Below, one piece after another: positions 1-8,140 of a DNA stretch of 26,209 bases. A model generated the notes under the pieces. That model was not told the origin of the DNA and made no database searches. It worked only from the letters and a program-made list of their open reading frames with translations. The DNA comes from AG-12 sp027339635 (GTDB lineage Bacteria; Chloroflexota; Dormibacteria; Aeolococcales; Bog-877): the NCBI GenBank assembly GCA_027339635.1, contig DAHWNZ010000038.1:1-26209 (forward strand), read 5' to 3'. Position 1 is the stretch's first letter; each line of letters starts with the position of its first letter. Both the position numbers and the translations under genes were made by a program.

Positions 1-177
1 CACATGGTTCTGGGGCAGCCAGTCATCCAGGCTCGGAGGCAGCAGGAATCCCTGCGCCGGGTTATACGGGCGAAAGGTCTTGTTCTTGCCCGCAGGTACC
101 AGGGGCGCCCGCTGCACATCCACCGAGTCGCCCATGTCGAAGAGCACGTCCGGGTCGTTGGAGGGTGTTGAGCTCAT
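1..177 (-). CDS. N-terminus of an IS1182-like transposase, cut by the window edge
   Basis: The first 59 codons of a minus-strand gene are visible, starting at the ATG complementary to 175-177 and running off the left edge. Residues around 38-58 read YNPAQGFLLPPSLDDWLP, the conserved entry motif of IS1182/IS5-type DDE transposases (DUF772 region), which normally lies within the first 60 residues. The catalytic domain lies outside the window. The element's inner end must lie somewhere in 178-298, just before the ribbon-helix-helix gene, but its inverted repeat cannot be identified without the other end. The insertion probably separates the backbone from genes further left, perhaps a parA. Confidence 0.8.
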   Translation of the reverse strand, partial: MSSTPSNDPDVLFDMGDSVDVQRAPLVPAGKNKTFRPYNPAQGFLLPPSLDDWLPQNHV

Positions 178-298
178 GTACAAATGTTCTCATCTTCACC
201 CCGCCTGTGGGAAGGTTCTGACCCACGCTCCTAGCCCCGACAGACCTGCTCCACTACCAGCCAGTCGTAGACGAACTCCTGGCTCGGGCGGCAGCAGC

Positions 299-652
299 AT
301 GAGCGGTGAGGCGCGAGCCGCCGACCTGCTGACCCGGATGCGCCAGGTAGCAATCAAACAACCGCTGGACCAAGAGGTCGAAGCCGCGACCGTGGCGCGG
401 GAGATGCCCCCTTCAGCACGCCCCTTTGATGTGGCCGAAGCGCAGCGCCCACCCACCACGACTGCCCGGCCCATCCGCTACACCCTCGACCTAGCACGGG
501 AGCAGCACCGCTTCCTGAAGCAGTTCGCCCTCGATGCTGAGGCCGACGCGAGCGAGGTGATGCGAGCGTTGCTTCACCTGCTCGAGGACGAGCCCAGCCT
601 TGCCTCCACGGTCCGAGCCCGGCTCCCCGGGGCAGGACCCCTCGATAGCTGA
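299..652 (+). CDS. Small ribbon-helix-helix DNA-binding protein next to rep
   Basis: The protein has 117 residues when started at the ATG at 299. The frame is open further upstream, to 80, but that part is antisense to the transposase start and reads unlike protein. The N-terminal half is polar and probably flexible. The C-terminal half, from RYTLDLAREQHRFLKQFA to LLHLLEDEP, has the strand-helix-helix pattern of CopG/Arc-type proteins that serve as plasmid partition adaptors or copy-number regulators. It sits directly before the replication initiator, the usual place for such a gene on plasmids. No parA is seen in the window; it may lie beyond the left-hand insertion sequence. The fold is inferred from the pattern alone, and the start is uncertain because no clear ribosome binding site precedes it. 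Confidence 0.6.
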   Translation: MSGEARAADLLTRMRQVAIKQPLDQEVEAATVAREMPPSARPFDVAEAQRPPTTTARPIRYTLDLAREQHRFLKQFALDAEADASEVMRALLHLLEDEPSLASTVRARLPGAGPLDS

Positions 653-707
653 CCACATCCGCTCCCCACTCCCGCCCAGCCCCGACCCAGCGCCAGCGGT
701 TCCCACG

Positions 708-1883
708 GTGACGCAGCTGACCAGTAGTCGGGTGGCGGCCGCCCTCGGCGGCAGGGGCTCCCAGACCCTGGGACACGAAACCAACCTAGCCCGGGCACCT
801 CTCTGGGACGTGCGGCCCAGGCCGGTCCAGCTGGAACTCATCGCGCCCTCAGTCCTCTACGGCCGCCAGTTCCGGCAGGTGGCGGGGCAGCCGCTGACCG
901 TCGCCGACCAACGGCTGTTCGCCGAGCTGACAACCCAGTATCTCCGCGAGGGCTGCCCCGCAGACCGGCGGGTGAAGTTCAGCCTCGGATCCGCTGCCCG
1001 GCTCATCGGCCACGAGTCTATTGGCGGCGAGACCCGCCGCCTCGTCCGCGGTTCCCTCGGCCGGCTCCGCAGCGTGACAGTCGAGTCCGCGCTTAGAGCG
1101 CCTGACGGGCATGAAGAGGCGCTGCTCTGGGGTCTGCTGGACCGGGCCTTCGTCACGACTCGGGGCGGCGGTCAGGGGTGGGTAACCCTTTCCGAGGAGA
1201 TCGCCCAGCTCCTGCAAGCGGGCAGCGTGACATTCCTGCACGCCCCAACCTGGGATGCGATCACCGCCGCCGACTCGGTGGCCGGCCGGCTTTGGACCTT
1301 CCTCGAGGCGGAGTCCCTTCGGGAGCCGCGGCGGTACAGCCTCTTCGCGGGTCCCCCAAAGGGCCTCACTGAGGAGCGGAACCTCCCGGCTGTAGCCGAG
1401 CTCCTCCGCCTGGAGCACTGGTCGGAGCGGTGGCGGGTCGCGCAACGGGTCCGTCAGGCGTGCTTGGTGCTCACCAGACACGACCTTCGCTACCAAGCAG
1501 ACCTGGTGAAGGGCAGGGCGGTGGGGATGTGGCGGCTGGAGGTGGCCCGCAGCCCTCGGGTCACCATGCCCGCGACCGGGCTCCCGCAAGCGGTCCTAAC
1601 AGCCTGGCGGCGCACATATCAGGGCCGACTGCCATCCCCTCGCCAGACCAAGGTCCTCCAGGAGGTCCTTGCGCGGCGGCCCTCAGAGTGGGTGGCCACA
1701 CAGCTCTCCACCGGCGGCGGTGACCCCCTGAGGCGCCTGCTGGCAGCAGACACCGCTCTAAGCCGCTCCCGGCTTGAGTCGGCAGCAGTGGCCGAGGCGG
1801 CCTGGGCGGAAGAGAAGGCCGCGGAGGCGACGACGTTGGAACCTATCGGAGCGATACTCCGGCGTCTCGCCCACCCCGAGTGA
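708..1883 (+). CDS. rep: Plasmid replication initiator, winged-helix Rep type
   Basis: The protein has 391 residues from the GTG at 708. A TTG at 600, overlapping the upstream gene by 53 nt, would add 36 proline-rich residues and is a weaker candidate. The region around residues 60-150 (LTVADQRLFAELTTQYL, then VKFSLGSAARLIGHESIGG, then LVRGSLGRLRSVTV) matches the layout of winged-helix plasmid initiators such as the RepA (RPA) and TrfA groups: a first helix pair, a G-G turn, then a recognition helix. The protein would bind iterons and load the host replisome. The repeat-rich segment immediately downstream (1929-2070) fits its binding site. The RHH gene upstream and relaxase downstream support a plasmid backbone. 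The family call rests on pattern and context. Confidence 0.65.
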   Translation: MTQLTSSRVAAALGGRGSQTLGHETNLARAPLWDVRPRPVQLELIAPSVLYGRQFRQVAGQPLTVADQRLFAELTTQYLREGCPADRRVKFSLGSAARLIGHESIGGETRRLVRGSLGRLRSVTVESALRAPDGHEEALLWGLLDRAFVTTRGGGQGWVTLSEEIAQLLQAGSVTFLHAPTWDAITAADSVAGRLWTFLEAESLREPRRYSLFAGPPKGLTEERNLPAVAELLRLEHWSERWRVAQRVRQACLVLTRHDLRYQADLVKGRAVGMWRLEVARSPRVTMPATGLPQAVLTAWRRTYQGRLPSPRQTKVLQEVLARRPSEWVATQLSTGGGDPLRRLLAADTALSRSRLESAAVAEAAWAEEKAAEATTLEPIGAILRRLAHPE

Positions 1884-1928
1884 ACTCTGGGGTTCGTACC
1901 CAGCGGCGCTCCCGACGCAGCCATGCGG

Positions 1929-1971
1929 GGTAGGGAGTTTCCGGTAGGTAGGTAGGGAGTTTCCGGTAGGT
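1929..1971 (+). repeat. Two direct iteron-like repeats, 22-bp period
   Basis: Identical 21-bp copies occupy 1929-1949 and 1951-1971; the core is GGGAGTTTCCGGTAGG. The reverse complement of 2057-2067 reads GGGAGTTTTCC, a third, inverted and partial copy about 100 bp away. Spacing of two helical turns would place bound initiator molecules on the same face of the DNA. Confidence 0.75.
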
Positions 1972-1993
1972 GAGCGAGATCAAAAAGGGGGGG

Positions 1994-2029
1994 TACCGTC
2001 GTATCTATACCGTCGTATCTATACCGTCG
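1994..2029 (+). repeat. 14-bp tandem repeats in the origin region
   Basis: TACCGTCGTATCTA occurs at 1994-2007 and 2008-2021, followed by a partial third copy (TACCGTCG) at 2022-2029. The unit is A/T-richer than its surroundings, so it could be a melting element or a second binding site in the origin. Confidence 0.7.
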
Positions 2030-2117
2030 AGACTCGCTGACGCGAGACTCTCTTGTGGAAAACTCCCCTGAGTCAGGTCCTCCAGGCATCCGTCTTTAGT
2101 CCTGACCAAGGCTCCTC

Positions 2118-4785
2118 TCACTCCCGCCCCCGGTCCCTCGCCAGCTCGTCACCCAGGGTCCAGCCAGGCTCTGGTTCTCTGGCTGGCTCGGGAGGTTCGG
2201 AAGCCGGCTCTTGGTCAGCCTCTGGCTCTTGAGCCAGCTCGGCCGGGGCCGCGGCAACCAGCTCCGCCTGCTGGAGGAGGGTGGTGGCAGCCACGGCGGG
2301 GTGGGCCTCGGCCCAGCGGACGGCCAGCGCCTGGAGGGCCGCCTGGATGTCTCCCTCGGGGGTGTCGAGGCTGCCGGAGTCGGTGATCACCACCGATGTC
2401 TCGCGGGCCCGGGTCACCCCCACGTAGCCGGTGGTCCGGTCGGTCTGCCAGCCGCCGCCGCAGACCAGGACCTCGGCCACTGTCCTGCCCTGGGCGCGGT
2501 AGAGGTGCTGGGCATAGGCGAGGTCGAGGGCGGAGAGGTGCTCTTGGTCCACCACCCAGTCGCGGTCCCGGAGCCGCACGGTCACCGTGCCGACCTTCTG
2601 GTCGGTGGCGACCACCACCCCGGTCTCGCCGTTCTCGACCCGCCTTGTGGGTTTGCCCTGGGCCTTGACGCCGTAGACGGGGCGGGTGGTGACCACCCGG
2701 TCCCCGGGGTAGGCGAACAGGGTGGGGCCGGTCTCCACCTCAGCAGGGACCGCCTGCTCCGCCCCCTGCCCTATCGCGACCGGCTCCCCCTGGAGCTCGC
2801 CCTTCTCCAGGCGGGCCGCCTGGGCCCTGCGGTTGAGGTCTACCACCTCGGCTCTGGTGCCGTCGGTGGTGAGCAGCAGCTGGTCCACCCCCAGGTCCCT
2901 CGCCGCCAGCTCCTGGCGATCCTGGTCCCAGCGGGCTATGGCGGCGGCTCTGGCCTGCTCGCGGTCCCCGGCCACCACGACCAGGTCGCGATCCGCGTAG
3001 GCCTGGAGGGCCTCGGCGGAGGCCCCGGCCCGCAGGGCGGCCCAGGCGTCCCTGGCCCAGGGGGAGTCGGCTCGGTACACGGTGGTGAGGAGGGCGGTGG
3101 GGGCCCTATCGATCAGGACCGGCCAGAGGCCCCCTGGCCCGATAGGGGAGAGCTGGGCCGCGTCGCCGGCGGCGACGACCCGGGCCTTGCCCGCGGCCTC
3201 GAGGAAGGCCGCCCACCTGGTGGTCTCGATCACGCCGGCCTCGTCGAGGGCGACCACGTCCTTGGACCCCAGGGTTATCCGGCCCGTCTCGACCCGGAGG
3301 ACGAAGGCCTCGAGAGTGCAGGACATGTCCGCCCCGGTCTGCTCGCCGAGGCGCTGGGCGGTGGCGCCGGCGACCGCCACCGCGACGGCCCTGCCTCCGG
3401 CCGCCTGGTGGGCGGCTACCACGGCCTGCAGGACCGCTCCCTTGCCAGCCCCGGCGGGGGAGGCGACGCCCACGAAGCCGTCACCCCCGCAGGCGAGCCG
3501 GACCGCCGCCACCTGCTCCGGGTCTAGGGGCACCGGGGACTCCCGGACCGCCCTGGCGACCACGGCCTCCGGCAGCGCCCGGGCCGGGTCTTGGGGATGG
3601 GCCGCCACGGCGTTGAGGGCGGCCTGCTCGGCTTGCAAGGCGGCCCTGGTGGTCCAGAGACCGTGGGGGAGGGAGACCAGCGCTGGGCTGGCCGTGACGG
3701 CCTCCACGAGGGCATCCACCGCGGTGCCGGGGACCCTGCCCTGGGCGGCCTCGGCCACGGCGGCGCGGAGGGTGCGGGTGTCGACCGTGGCGGAGGCGTG
3801 GGTGAGGCGGCGGGGGCTCTCGGGGTCGGTCAGCTCCTGGACCACGGCGTTCACCGTCTCCGCCCAGGGGGCCTGGGGGATGGAGCGGGGCTCCGGCTCC
3901 CAGCTCTTGGGGTCGGCGCCGGCGGCCCTGGCCCTCTCCCGCCAGGCCGAGAACGCGTCCTCTGGGACGGCTGTCTTGGGGGAGCGGGAGCGGACGACGA
4001 GCCCGCGCACCTCCTCGTCGGTCGGGGCTCGGCCGTGGCGGGCCCGGAAGGCTGAGACGGCCTGTTCGACCTCAGCTGAGCGGGCGCTGAAGGCCTGGCG
4101 GACCTTGGGGGGGACTCCCGAGACCTCGAAGTACCTGGCGTGGCGCTCGGTGCCGTATCCCAGCTGGCGGAGCTCGTGGGCGAGCTGGGCGCGGTACACG
4201 GCGCCGGCCTCGGCGGCGATGCGGTAGAGGGGGCGGGAGTCGATGGCGGCCCATCTACCGGTCCGGGCCTCCCGGTCCTGGGAGCGGAGGGCGCAGCTGG
4301 CGATGACGCAGTGGTCGTGGAGCTGGGGGTCAGGTGGGGCGCCCGCGGCCTGCTGGGCCTGGCTCTGGCGGGAGGTGTGATGGCGGAAGCGGGCGATGAC
4401 CAGCCCCTGGGCGCGCTCGTGGCGTACCTGGCCCGCGATGCGGCGGCGGACGAGGGGGGCATGGGCTTCCAGGTGGGCGCAGGCGACCTGGACGGCCTTC
4501 TGGTGCGCCTGCTCGACCCTATCCCTGGTGGACTGATCTCCGAGAGCCCAGACGACGGCGGGTGTGGGGGTCCTGGCCCTGCCAGAGGCGGAGCAGCTGC
4601 TCCCGGTCCACCTCTCCTGAGAGGCCGAGGGCAGTAGCTCCCCGGCCGAGCCACTCCCCGGGGCCCTCGGCGGGCCGCCCCTCGTGGCCCAGGTAGTAGT
4701 CGCCGCGGCGGCGCTCCGGTCCCTGGCTGGCAAGGTAGGCGACGTAGCGCACAGTGTCCCCGGCAGCGATCTTGTGGACGGTCAT
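2118..4785 (-). pseudogene. traA: MobF conjugative relaxase-helicase (TrwC/TraA-like), frameshifted
   Basis: Such proteins nick oriT, hold the DNA end on a tyrosine and unwind the strand. The true start is the ATG complementary to 4783-4785; the first frame reads MTVHKIAAGDTVRYVAYL, then a GDYYLG motif with the expected tyrosine pair, then LSGEVDREQLLRLWQGQDP. Near 4545-4580 the frame changes. The rest lies in the 871-residue frame: VVWALGDQ, a histidine (RFRHHT), the HxH motif (DPQLHDHCVI), then the helicase with ASPAGAGKG (Walker A, final Thr replaced by Gly), ALDEAG (Walker B), AGDAAQLSPIG and VGVTRARE (motif VI). Family members carry a (Y/F)DLTFSxPKS segment just before VWALGD; it is missing, so a deletion as well as a frameshift is likely. 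The helicase frame is otherwise open to an acidic C-terminus. Confidence 0.85.
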
Positions 4786-4799
4786 CACAGCCGCAATCC

Positions 4800-4970
4800 C
4801 TCCATCTCCACGTACCAAGCCAAGCATACTATATGCACATTCTGTGCTGAGGAGGCCGCGCTCCACAAGGCTATGGGACCAGCCAGCAAGGCCCAGAGGG
4901 CGGCAGGGCAGGCAGTTCGCCCTTCGGGGCGACGGTTGTCAAGTGCTTGGCGGTATGCTACATACGGCCC
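4800..4970. promoter_or_regulatory. Palindrome-rich leader upstream of the relaxase gene
   Basis: Three dyads lie here. GCATA-cta-TATGC at 4824-4836 overlaps a TATAGT box read toward the relaxase gene. TCGCCC-ttcg-GGGCGA at 4917-4932 has a UUCG-type tetraloop. GTATG-cta-CATAC at 4953-4965 resembles the first dyad. A GGAGGG at about 4797-4806 (minus strand) could be the relaxase ribosome binding site. An oriT or an autoregulatory operator is possible because MobF oriTs often sit beside the relaxase gene, but no known nic sequence was recognised. Confidence 0.4.
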
Positions 4971-5040
4971 AAGGCAGTAGCCGCGGGAAGTGGCCCCAGG
5001 TTTACCGACGGATGCGCGGGACCCTGGGGCCGCGGCGTTT

Positions 5041-5583
5041 TCAGAGAGTTCGGACCACGAGCAGCTCAGCAGGAAGCGCCGCCAGGTGGTGGGACTCGCC
5101 CCGGACGGCGGCGGTGACGGCGCCGGCGAAAGCGTCGGCGAGCCACAGGAGGGGCTCCTGCCTGGGTCCGGTGTGACGATAGTCGAGCTGGGCAAGGGCA
5201 AGGTCCTTGCGCTGCTGCGCGGCGATGAGGTTGCGATCGCGGATGTCGTTGTGCTCCTGGCGCGACTCGACGAGGAGCTCGACAACGCCGAGCTCAGCCA
5301 AGTCGGCGAGCAAGGCGGTCAGGAGGGCGGCCCGGGCACTCTCCTGCTCTCGTCGCGGTACCTGGCGGCGGACATAGCCGAGAAGATGGAGCGCCTCCTG
5401 GGATGCAACGCCGAGCATCGCGCGCCGGACCTCAGGCCGCTCCTTGGTCCAGTGGAAGGTGCGGCCTGGGGCAACCCTGCGGACGGCCCGCCGGGTTGAC
5501 ACCCTGCGGTCGAGCGGGACCACGACGCAGCCGAGCGCGTAGCAGCGGCTGAGGAGGATGGATTCATCGACGAGCGCAATCAT
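5041..5583 (-). CDS. DUF3800-like protein (putative RNase H-fold)
   Basis: The protein has 180 residues and starts with MIALVDESILLSRCYALGCVV, the acidic-residue first strand and following strand of DUF3800-type proteins (xDESG at the N-terminus). Further conserved-looking parts are VVELLVESRQEHNDIRDRNLI in the middle and EPLLWLADAFAGAVTAAVRG near the C-terminus, with an aspartate in the place expected for this fold. Such proteins are common in actinobacterial accessory DNA and are suspected nucleases, but no reaction has been established that I can cite. The gene stands alone between the relaxase and a divergent HTH gene. A TATACT box 8 nt before the ATG suggests a leaderless mRNA. Confidence 0.6.
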   Translation of the reverse strand: MIALVDESILLSRCYALGCVVVPLDRRVSTRRAVRRVAPGRTFHWTKERPEVRRAMLGVASQEALHLLGYVRRQVPRREQESARAALLTALLADLAELGVVELLVESRQEHNDIRDRNLIAAQQRKDLALAQLDYRHTGPRQEPLLWLADAFAGAVTAAVRGESHHLAALPAELLVVRTL

Positions 5584-5591
5584 GGGTCGAG

Positions 5592-5597
5592 AGTATA
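5592..5597 (-). promoter_or_regulatory. -10 box of a probable leaderless promoter for the DUF3800-like gene
   Basis: Read on the minus strand, TATACT is followed by 8 nt and then the ATG at 5583. That distance would put transcription start at the start codon, as in many actinobacterial leaderless mRNAs. No good -35 box was seen. Confidence 0.5.
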
Positions 5598-5651
5598 GCA
5601 GGAGCTTGGGCTGATCTGCACCATGTCATAGAGCCAGGCCGTATATAGGAC

Positions 5652-5680
5652 TTGCGCAGACGGCACCAATGTCATACGAT
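5652..5680 (+). promoter_or_regulatory. Leaderless promoter of the HTH gene
   Basis: TTGCGC (5652-5657), a 17-bp spacer and TACGAT (5675-5680) precede the ATG at 5687 by 6 nt. This geometry selects 5687 over the in-frame ATG at 5669, which lies inside the promoter. Confidence 0.55.
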
Positions 5681-5686
5681 AGGCCA

Positions 5687-6460
5687 ATGACCTCCCCAGG
5701 AGCCGCGTCGGTCGACGAACCACTCTCCACGCTGGAGATCGCAGAGAGGCTCGGCATCCAGCCAGGCACCCTCCACTCTTGGCGTCAACGCGGCGTCTTC
5801 CCTGCCCCCGACCGGGTGCTCAGCAAGACGCCCATCTGGTTCACCTCCACGGTCGAGGCGTGGGCGCGCACGGCTGAGAGGACCATCCACGAGACGGGGG
5901 AGGAAAAGGATCCCCTGCTCGAGCTGGCGATCATCGCTCGGCAGGTCGAGGAGCAAATTTCTGGACTCCAAACGACAGTCACCGAGGCCCAACGAGCCGG
6001 CGGTGATCGGGCCTGGGCAACCGCGTGCTCGGCGATCGCGAATGCGCTCATTCCTCTCTCTCAGGTGGTTACCAACCTGGCCCGCCTCCAGCGAAGCCTG
6101 CGTCTCACCGGCGAGGCAGAGGACCCGGTCGAGCTCACGCAAAAGGCCAAGGTGGAGATCGAGAAGGTGATCCGCGCTCGCTTCTCGCCCTGGTGCCCGC
6201 TCACGGAAGGCGAGGTTGTGGCCCTTGTGGACATGGTCATGACCGCGGCGCTGGAGCTTTCCCTTGACCTCAAGCCTGAGCTGGGCCGCGAGCCCGGGGC
6301 GGATGGCTACGTCCTGCGCTTTGCTCCGCTGCTGGCCTACGGCATCGCCGGGGACGGGAAAGAGACCACCCTCGCCCGGGTCGCCGATCCCCTGCTCAAA
6401 CTCATCGCAGAGGTGCGCGGTTGGGATGTGTGGCGCCGGATCCGTCCCGGTCCCTTGTAA
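5687..6460 (+). CDS. MerR/excisionase-like helix-turn-helix protein with a helical C-terminal domain
   Basis: The protein has 257 residues. Residues about 13-65 (LSTLEIAERLGIQPGTLHSW, then GVFPAPDRVL and a tryptophan-containing wing) form a winged HTH of the MerR/AlpA/HTH_17 type used by small regulators and excisionases. The remaining 190 residues are mostly helical and acidic and match no domain I know; they include a possible coiled coil at about 85-110. It may regulate the neighbouring transfer genes, which converge on it, but that is inference. Its 3' end overlaps the altered tail of a truncated small gene on the other strand (6402-6557), so its arrival may have caused that truncation. 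The start was chosen from the leaderless promoter 6 nt upstream. Confidence 0.6.
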   Translation: MTSPGAASVDEPLSTLEIAERLGIQPGTLHSWRQRGVFPAPDRVLSKTPIWFTSTVEAWARTAERTIHETGEEKDPLLELAIIARQVEEQISGLQTTVTEAQRAGGDRAWATACSAIANALIPLSQVVTNLARLQRSLRLTGEAEDPVELTQKAKVEIEKVIRARFSPWCPLTEGEVVALVDMVMTAALELSLDLKPELGREPGADGYVLRFAPLLAYGIAGDGKETTLARVADPLLKLIAEVRGWDVWRRIRPGPL

Positions 6461-6557
6461 GCACTGCTCGCCCCGCTGGGCGCTGCCGGGCGTCGCGGAG
6501 CAAGGCCGCGGTCCGCTTGGCGATCGCGGTGGCAGGGACGGCGCGGTCGGCGGTCAC
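6402..6557 (-). pseudogene. Truncated small gene downstream of the coupling-protein gene
   Basis: The GTG start (6555-6557) overlaps the stop codon of the coupling-protein gene (GTGA). The first 24 or so codons (VPATAIAKRTAALLRDAR) match the start of the 82-residue protein at 19623-19871, which follows the second coupling-protein copy in the same way. Homology then stops near 6490 and the frame runs another 28 codons into sequence antisense to the HTH gene. It is a broken copy rather than a functional gene. Confidence 0.65.
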
Positions 6558-8140
6558 TGCTGGGGGAGCGCAGCCGCTTCCGCCGGCTGTGGGGCCTCCT
6601 CAGCGGGCCGCAGCCAGCCTGCGAAGGGTTGGGTGCGATCCGGGTCTATGAGGGAGATCTGCTGGGGCTCGCCGGCGCCGATCAGGACCCAGGCTGAGCC
6701 CGGGTACCCACTTCGCCAGGCGGATGCGGGGATGCGGGGCTGCTCCACGAAGCTCTGGGAGGTGCTCTCGGTCTCGTCGTCGTGGCGCTGGTCGTGGCGT
6801 TTGGTGCGGGAGGAGGTGGTCGTGGTGAGGGAGACCAGGTGGCGGCCCACCAGGGTCTCCAGCTGCTGCAGGGTGTCGGCGTCGGCGTAGCCGGGGAGGA
6901 CCATCTTGGCGCCGGCCAGGGTGAGGAAGCTCTGGGCTCCGGCGGGGGTCCAGCGGGCGGCGGCCTGGCGGAGGTCCTGCATGGCGAGCAAGGTGACCAT
7001 GTTGCGGCCGCCGCCCTCGGCCAGCAGGCGGGGGAGGATGGGCAGAGGGCAGATGGTGGCCACCTCGTCGAGGGCGAGCAGCCAGGGGATGGGGAGGGCG
7101 CCGCTGGGGCCGGAGATGCGCAGGGCGGCGAGGCGCAGCTCCTCCACCAGGCCCACGACCAGGGGCGCGCCGTCGGTGGCGGCGTCGGAGGGGGAGACGA
7201 CGTAGACGGTGTTGGGGCCGGAGAAGAACTCATCGGGGTCGAAGGGGAACTCGGGGGTGGCATCGGCGGCGGCGCAGACCCTGGTGGTGTCGAAGGGGGA
7301 GAGCATCCCCTGCAGGGCCGACCAGATGCTGCCGCGCTCCCGGTCGGGGGTGCGCAGCAGCCCTTGCAAGAGAGCCAGGGCGGCCTGGCTCTCCGCCTTC
7401 TGGCAGAAGGCTTGAGCGGGCTCGGCGCGCTGGGCGTGGGCCCAGGCGCAGACGGTCGCCATGGAGCGGTCCTCCAGGGCGGCGGCGTGGAGGAGGACGG
7501 CCAAGAGCTGGGCGGCCCGGGTGCGCCAGTGGCTGGGGTCCTCGACGCCCCGGCCGGTGTCGACGGCGAGCGCCTCGGCCCGCTGGCGGGCGGTGTCCCA
7601 GTCGCGGCAGCCGCGCAGGGGAGACCAGATGAGCCGCCGGGCTTGGGGAGGCAGGGGGCCCACGACGCCGAGAGGGTCGAAGACCCAGACGGTCCCCATC
7701 TGGGCGCGCCGGGCGGCAGTGGCGTCGAGGACGTCGCGGCGGGTGGATGTGACCAGGACCGCGCCACCCCAGGCGGCGACGTTGGGGATGATGACGCCTC
7801 TGGTCTTGCCGCTGCGGGGCGGGCCCAGGACCAGGACCGCAATCTGCCCGGGCGCGCTGATCCAGCCCCGGTAGTCACGGCCGCAGCAGATCCGGAAGGG
7901 CGGCGGAGGGCTGGGCGGTGGGGCCGGGGGCAGTGGCCAGTACCAGCCGTATCTCCACCAGAGCCGGCGCACGATATGGCGCAGCCGCCAGGCGATCAGG
8001 GTCAGGAGGATCCAGGTGATGATCTCGGAGATGTAGACGGTGTAGATCCACCAGCCGAGCAGGGCCAGCCAGGCGATGATCAGCAGCCAGCCGACAGCCC
8101 TGGTGATCACCGGCCCCCAGCGGCTGGCGAAGGTCCTCAC
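6554..8140 (-). CDS. traG: VirD4/TraG-type type IV coupling protein (intact copy)
   Basis: The protein has 528 residues from the GTG complementary to 8138-8140, which overlaps the stop of the upstream gene. Longer upstream frames are shadows of that gene. Two membrane segments lie at about 11-35 and 36-52, followed by a proline-rich linker. Walker A (GPPRSGKT) is at 106-113 and Walker B (LLALDEVA) at 354-361. AMQDLRQAAARW at 386-397 matches the TraG/TraD C-terminal ATPase part. It would be a hexameric inner-membrane ATPase that brings the relaxase-DNA complex to the mating channel. No channel proteins (VirB4, VirB6 or similar) are in the window. Two decayed copies lie at 19868-20611 and 25156-25847, so this is the only one likely to work. 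Confidence 0.85.
   Translation of the reverse strand: MRTFASRWGPVITRAVGWLLIIAWLALLGWWIYTVYISEIITWILLTLIAWRLRHIVRRLWWRYGWYWPLPPAPPPSPPPPFRICCGRDYRGWISAPGQIAVLVLGPPRSGKTRGVIIPNVAAWGGAVLVTSTRRDVLDATAARRAQMGTVWVFDPLGVVGPLPPQARRLIWSPLRGCRDWDTARQRAEALAVDTGRGVEDPSHWRTRAAQLLAVLLHAAALEDRSMATVCAWAHAQRAEPAQAFCQKAESQAALALLQGLLRTPDRERGSIWSALQGMLSPFDTTRVCAAADATPEFPFDPDEFFSGPNTVYVVSPSDAATDGAPLVVGLVEELRLAALRISGPSGALPIPWLLALDEVATICPLPILPRLLAEGGGRNMVTLLAMQDLRQAAARWTPAGAQSFLTLAGAKMVLPGYADADTLQQLETLVGRHLVSLTTTTSSRTKRHDQRHDDETESTSQSFVEQPRIPASAWRSGYPGSAWVLIGAGEPQQISLIDPDRTQPFAGWLRPAEEAPQPAEAAALPQQ

Larger units (their letters stand above)
1884..2117. other. Putative replication origin (iteron region) downstream of rep
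   Basis: This gene-free 234-bp segment between rep and the relaxase gene holds direct repeats with 22-bp spacing (1929-1971), a run of A5 then G8 at 1982-1993, 14-bp tandem repeats (1994-2029), a repeated CGAGACTC (2028 and 2043) enclosing a CTCGC/GCGAG dyad, and an inverted partial iteron (GGAAAACTCCC, 2057-2067). Iterons spaced by two helical turns beside a winged-helix initiator gene are typical of theta-replicating plasmids. No consensus DnaA box was recognised. Origin function is inferred. Confidence 0.6.

Noticed and set aside
1994..2029. Tandem 14-bp repeats as a possible CRISPR array
   Set aside because: The units are directly adjacent without spacers, and no cas genes are present.
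2211..3527. A 438-codon open frame on the plus strand, Gly-rich
   Set aside because: It lies antisense to the helicase half of the relaxase, whose motifs are clear. Its Gly/Pro/Ala/Asp-only composition is typical of shadow frames in GC-rich DNA.
4917..4932. TTCG-loop hairpin as a rho-independent terminator
   Set aside because: No T-run follows on either strand, and it lies upstream of the genes rather than after one.
4990..5499. A plus-strand frame opposite the DUF3800-like gene
   Set aside because: The minus-strand frame has family-like motifs and a promoter; the plus-strand frame has neither.
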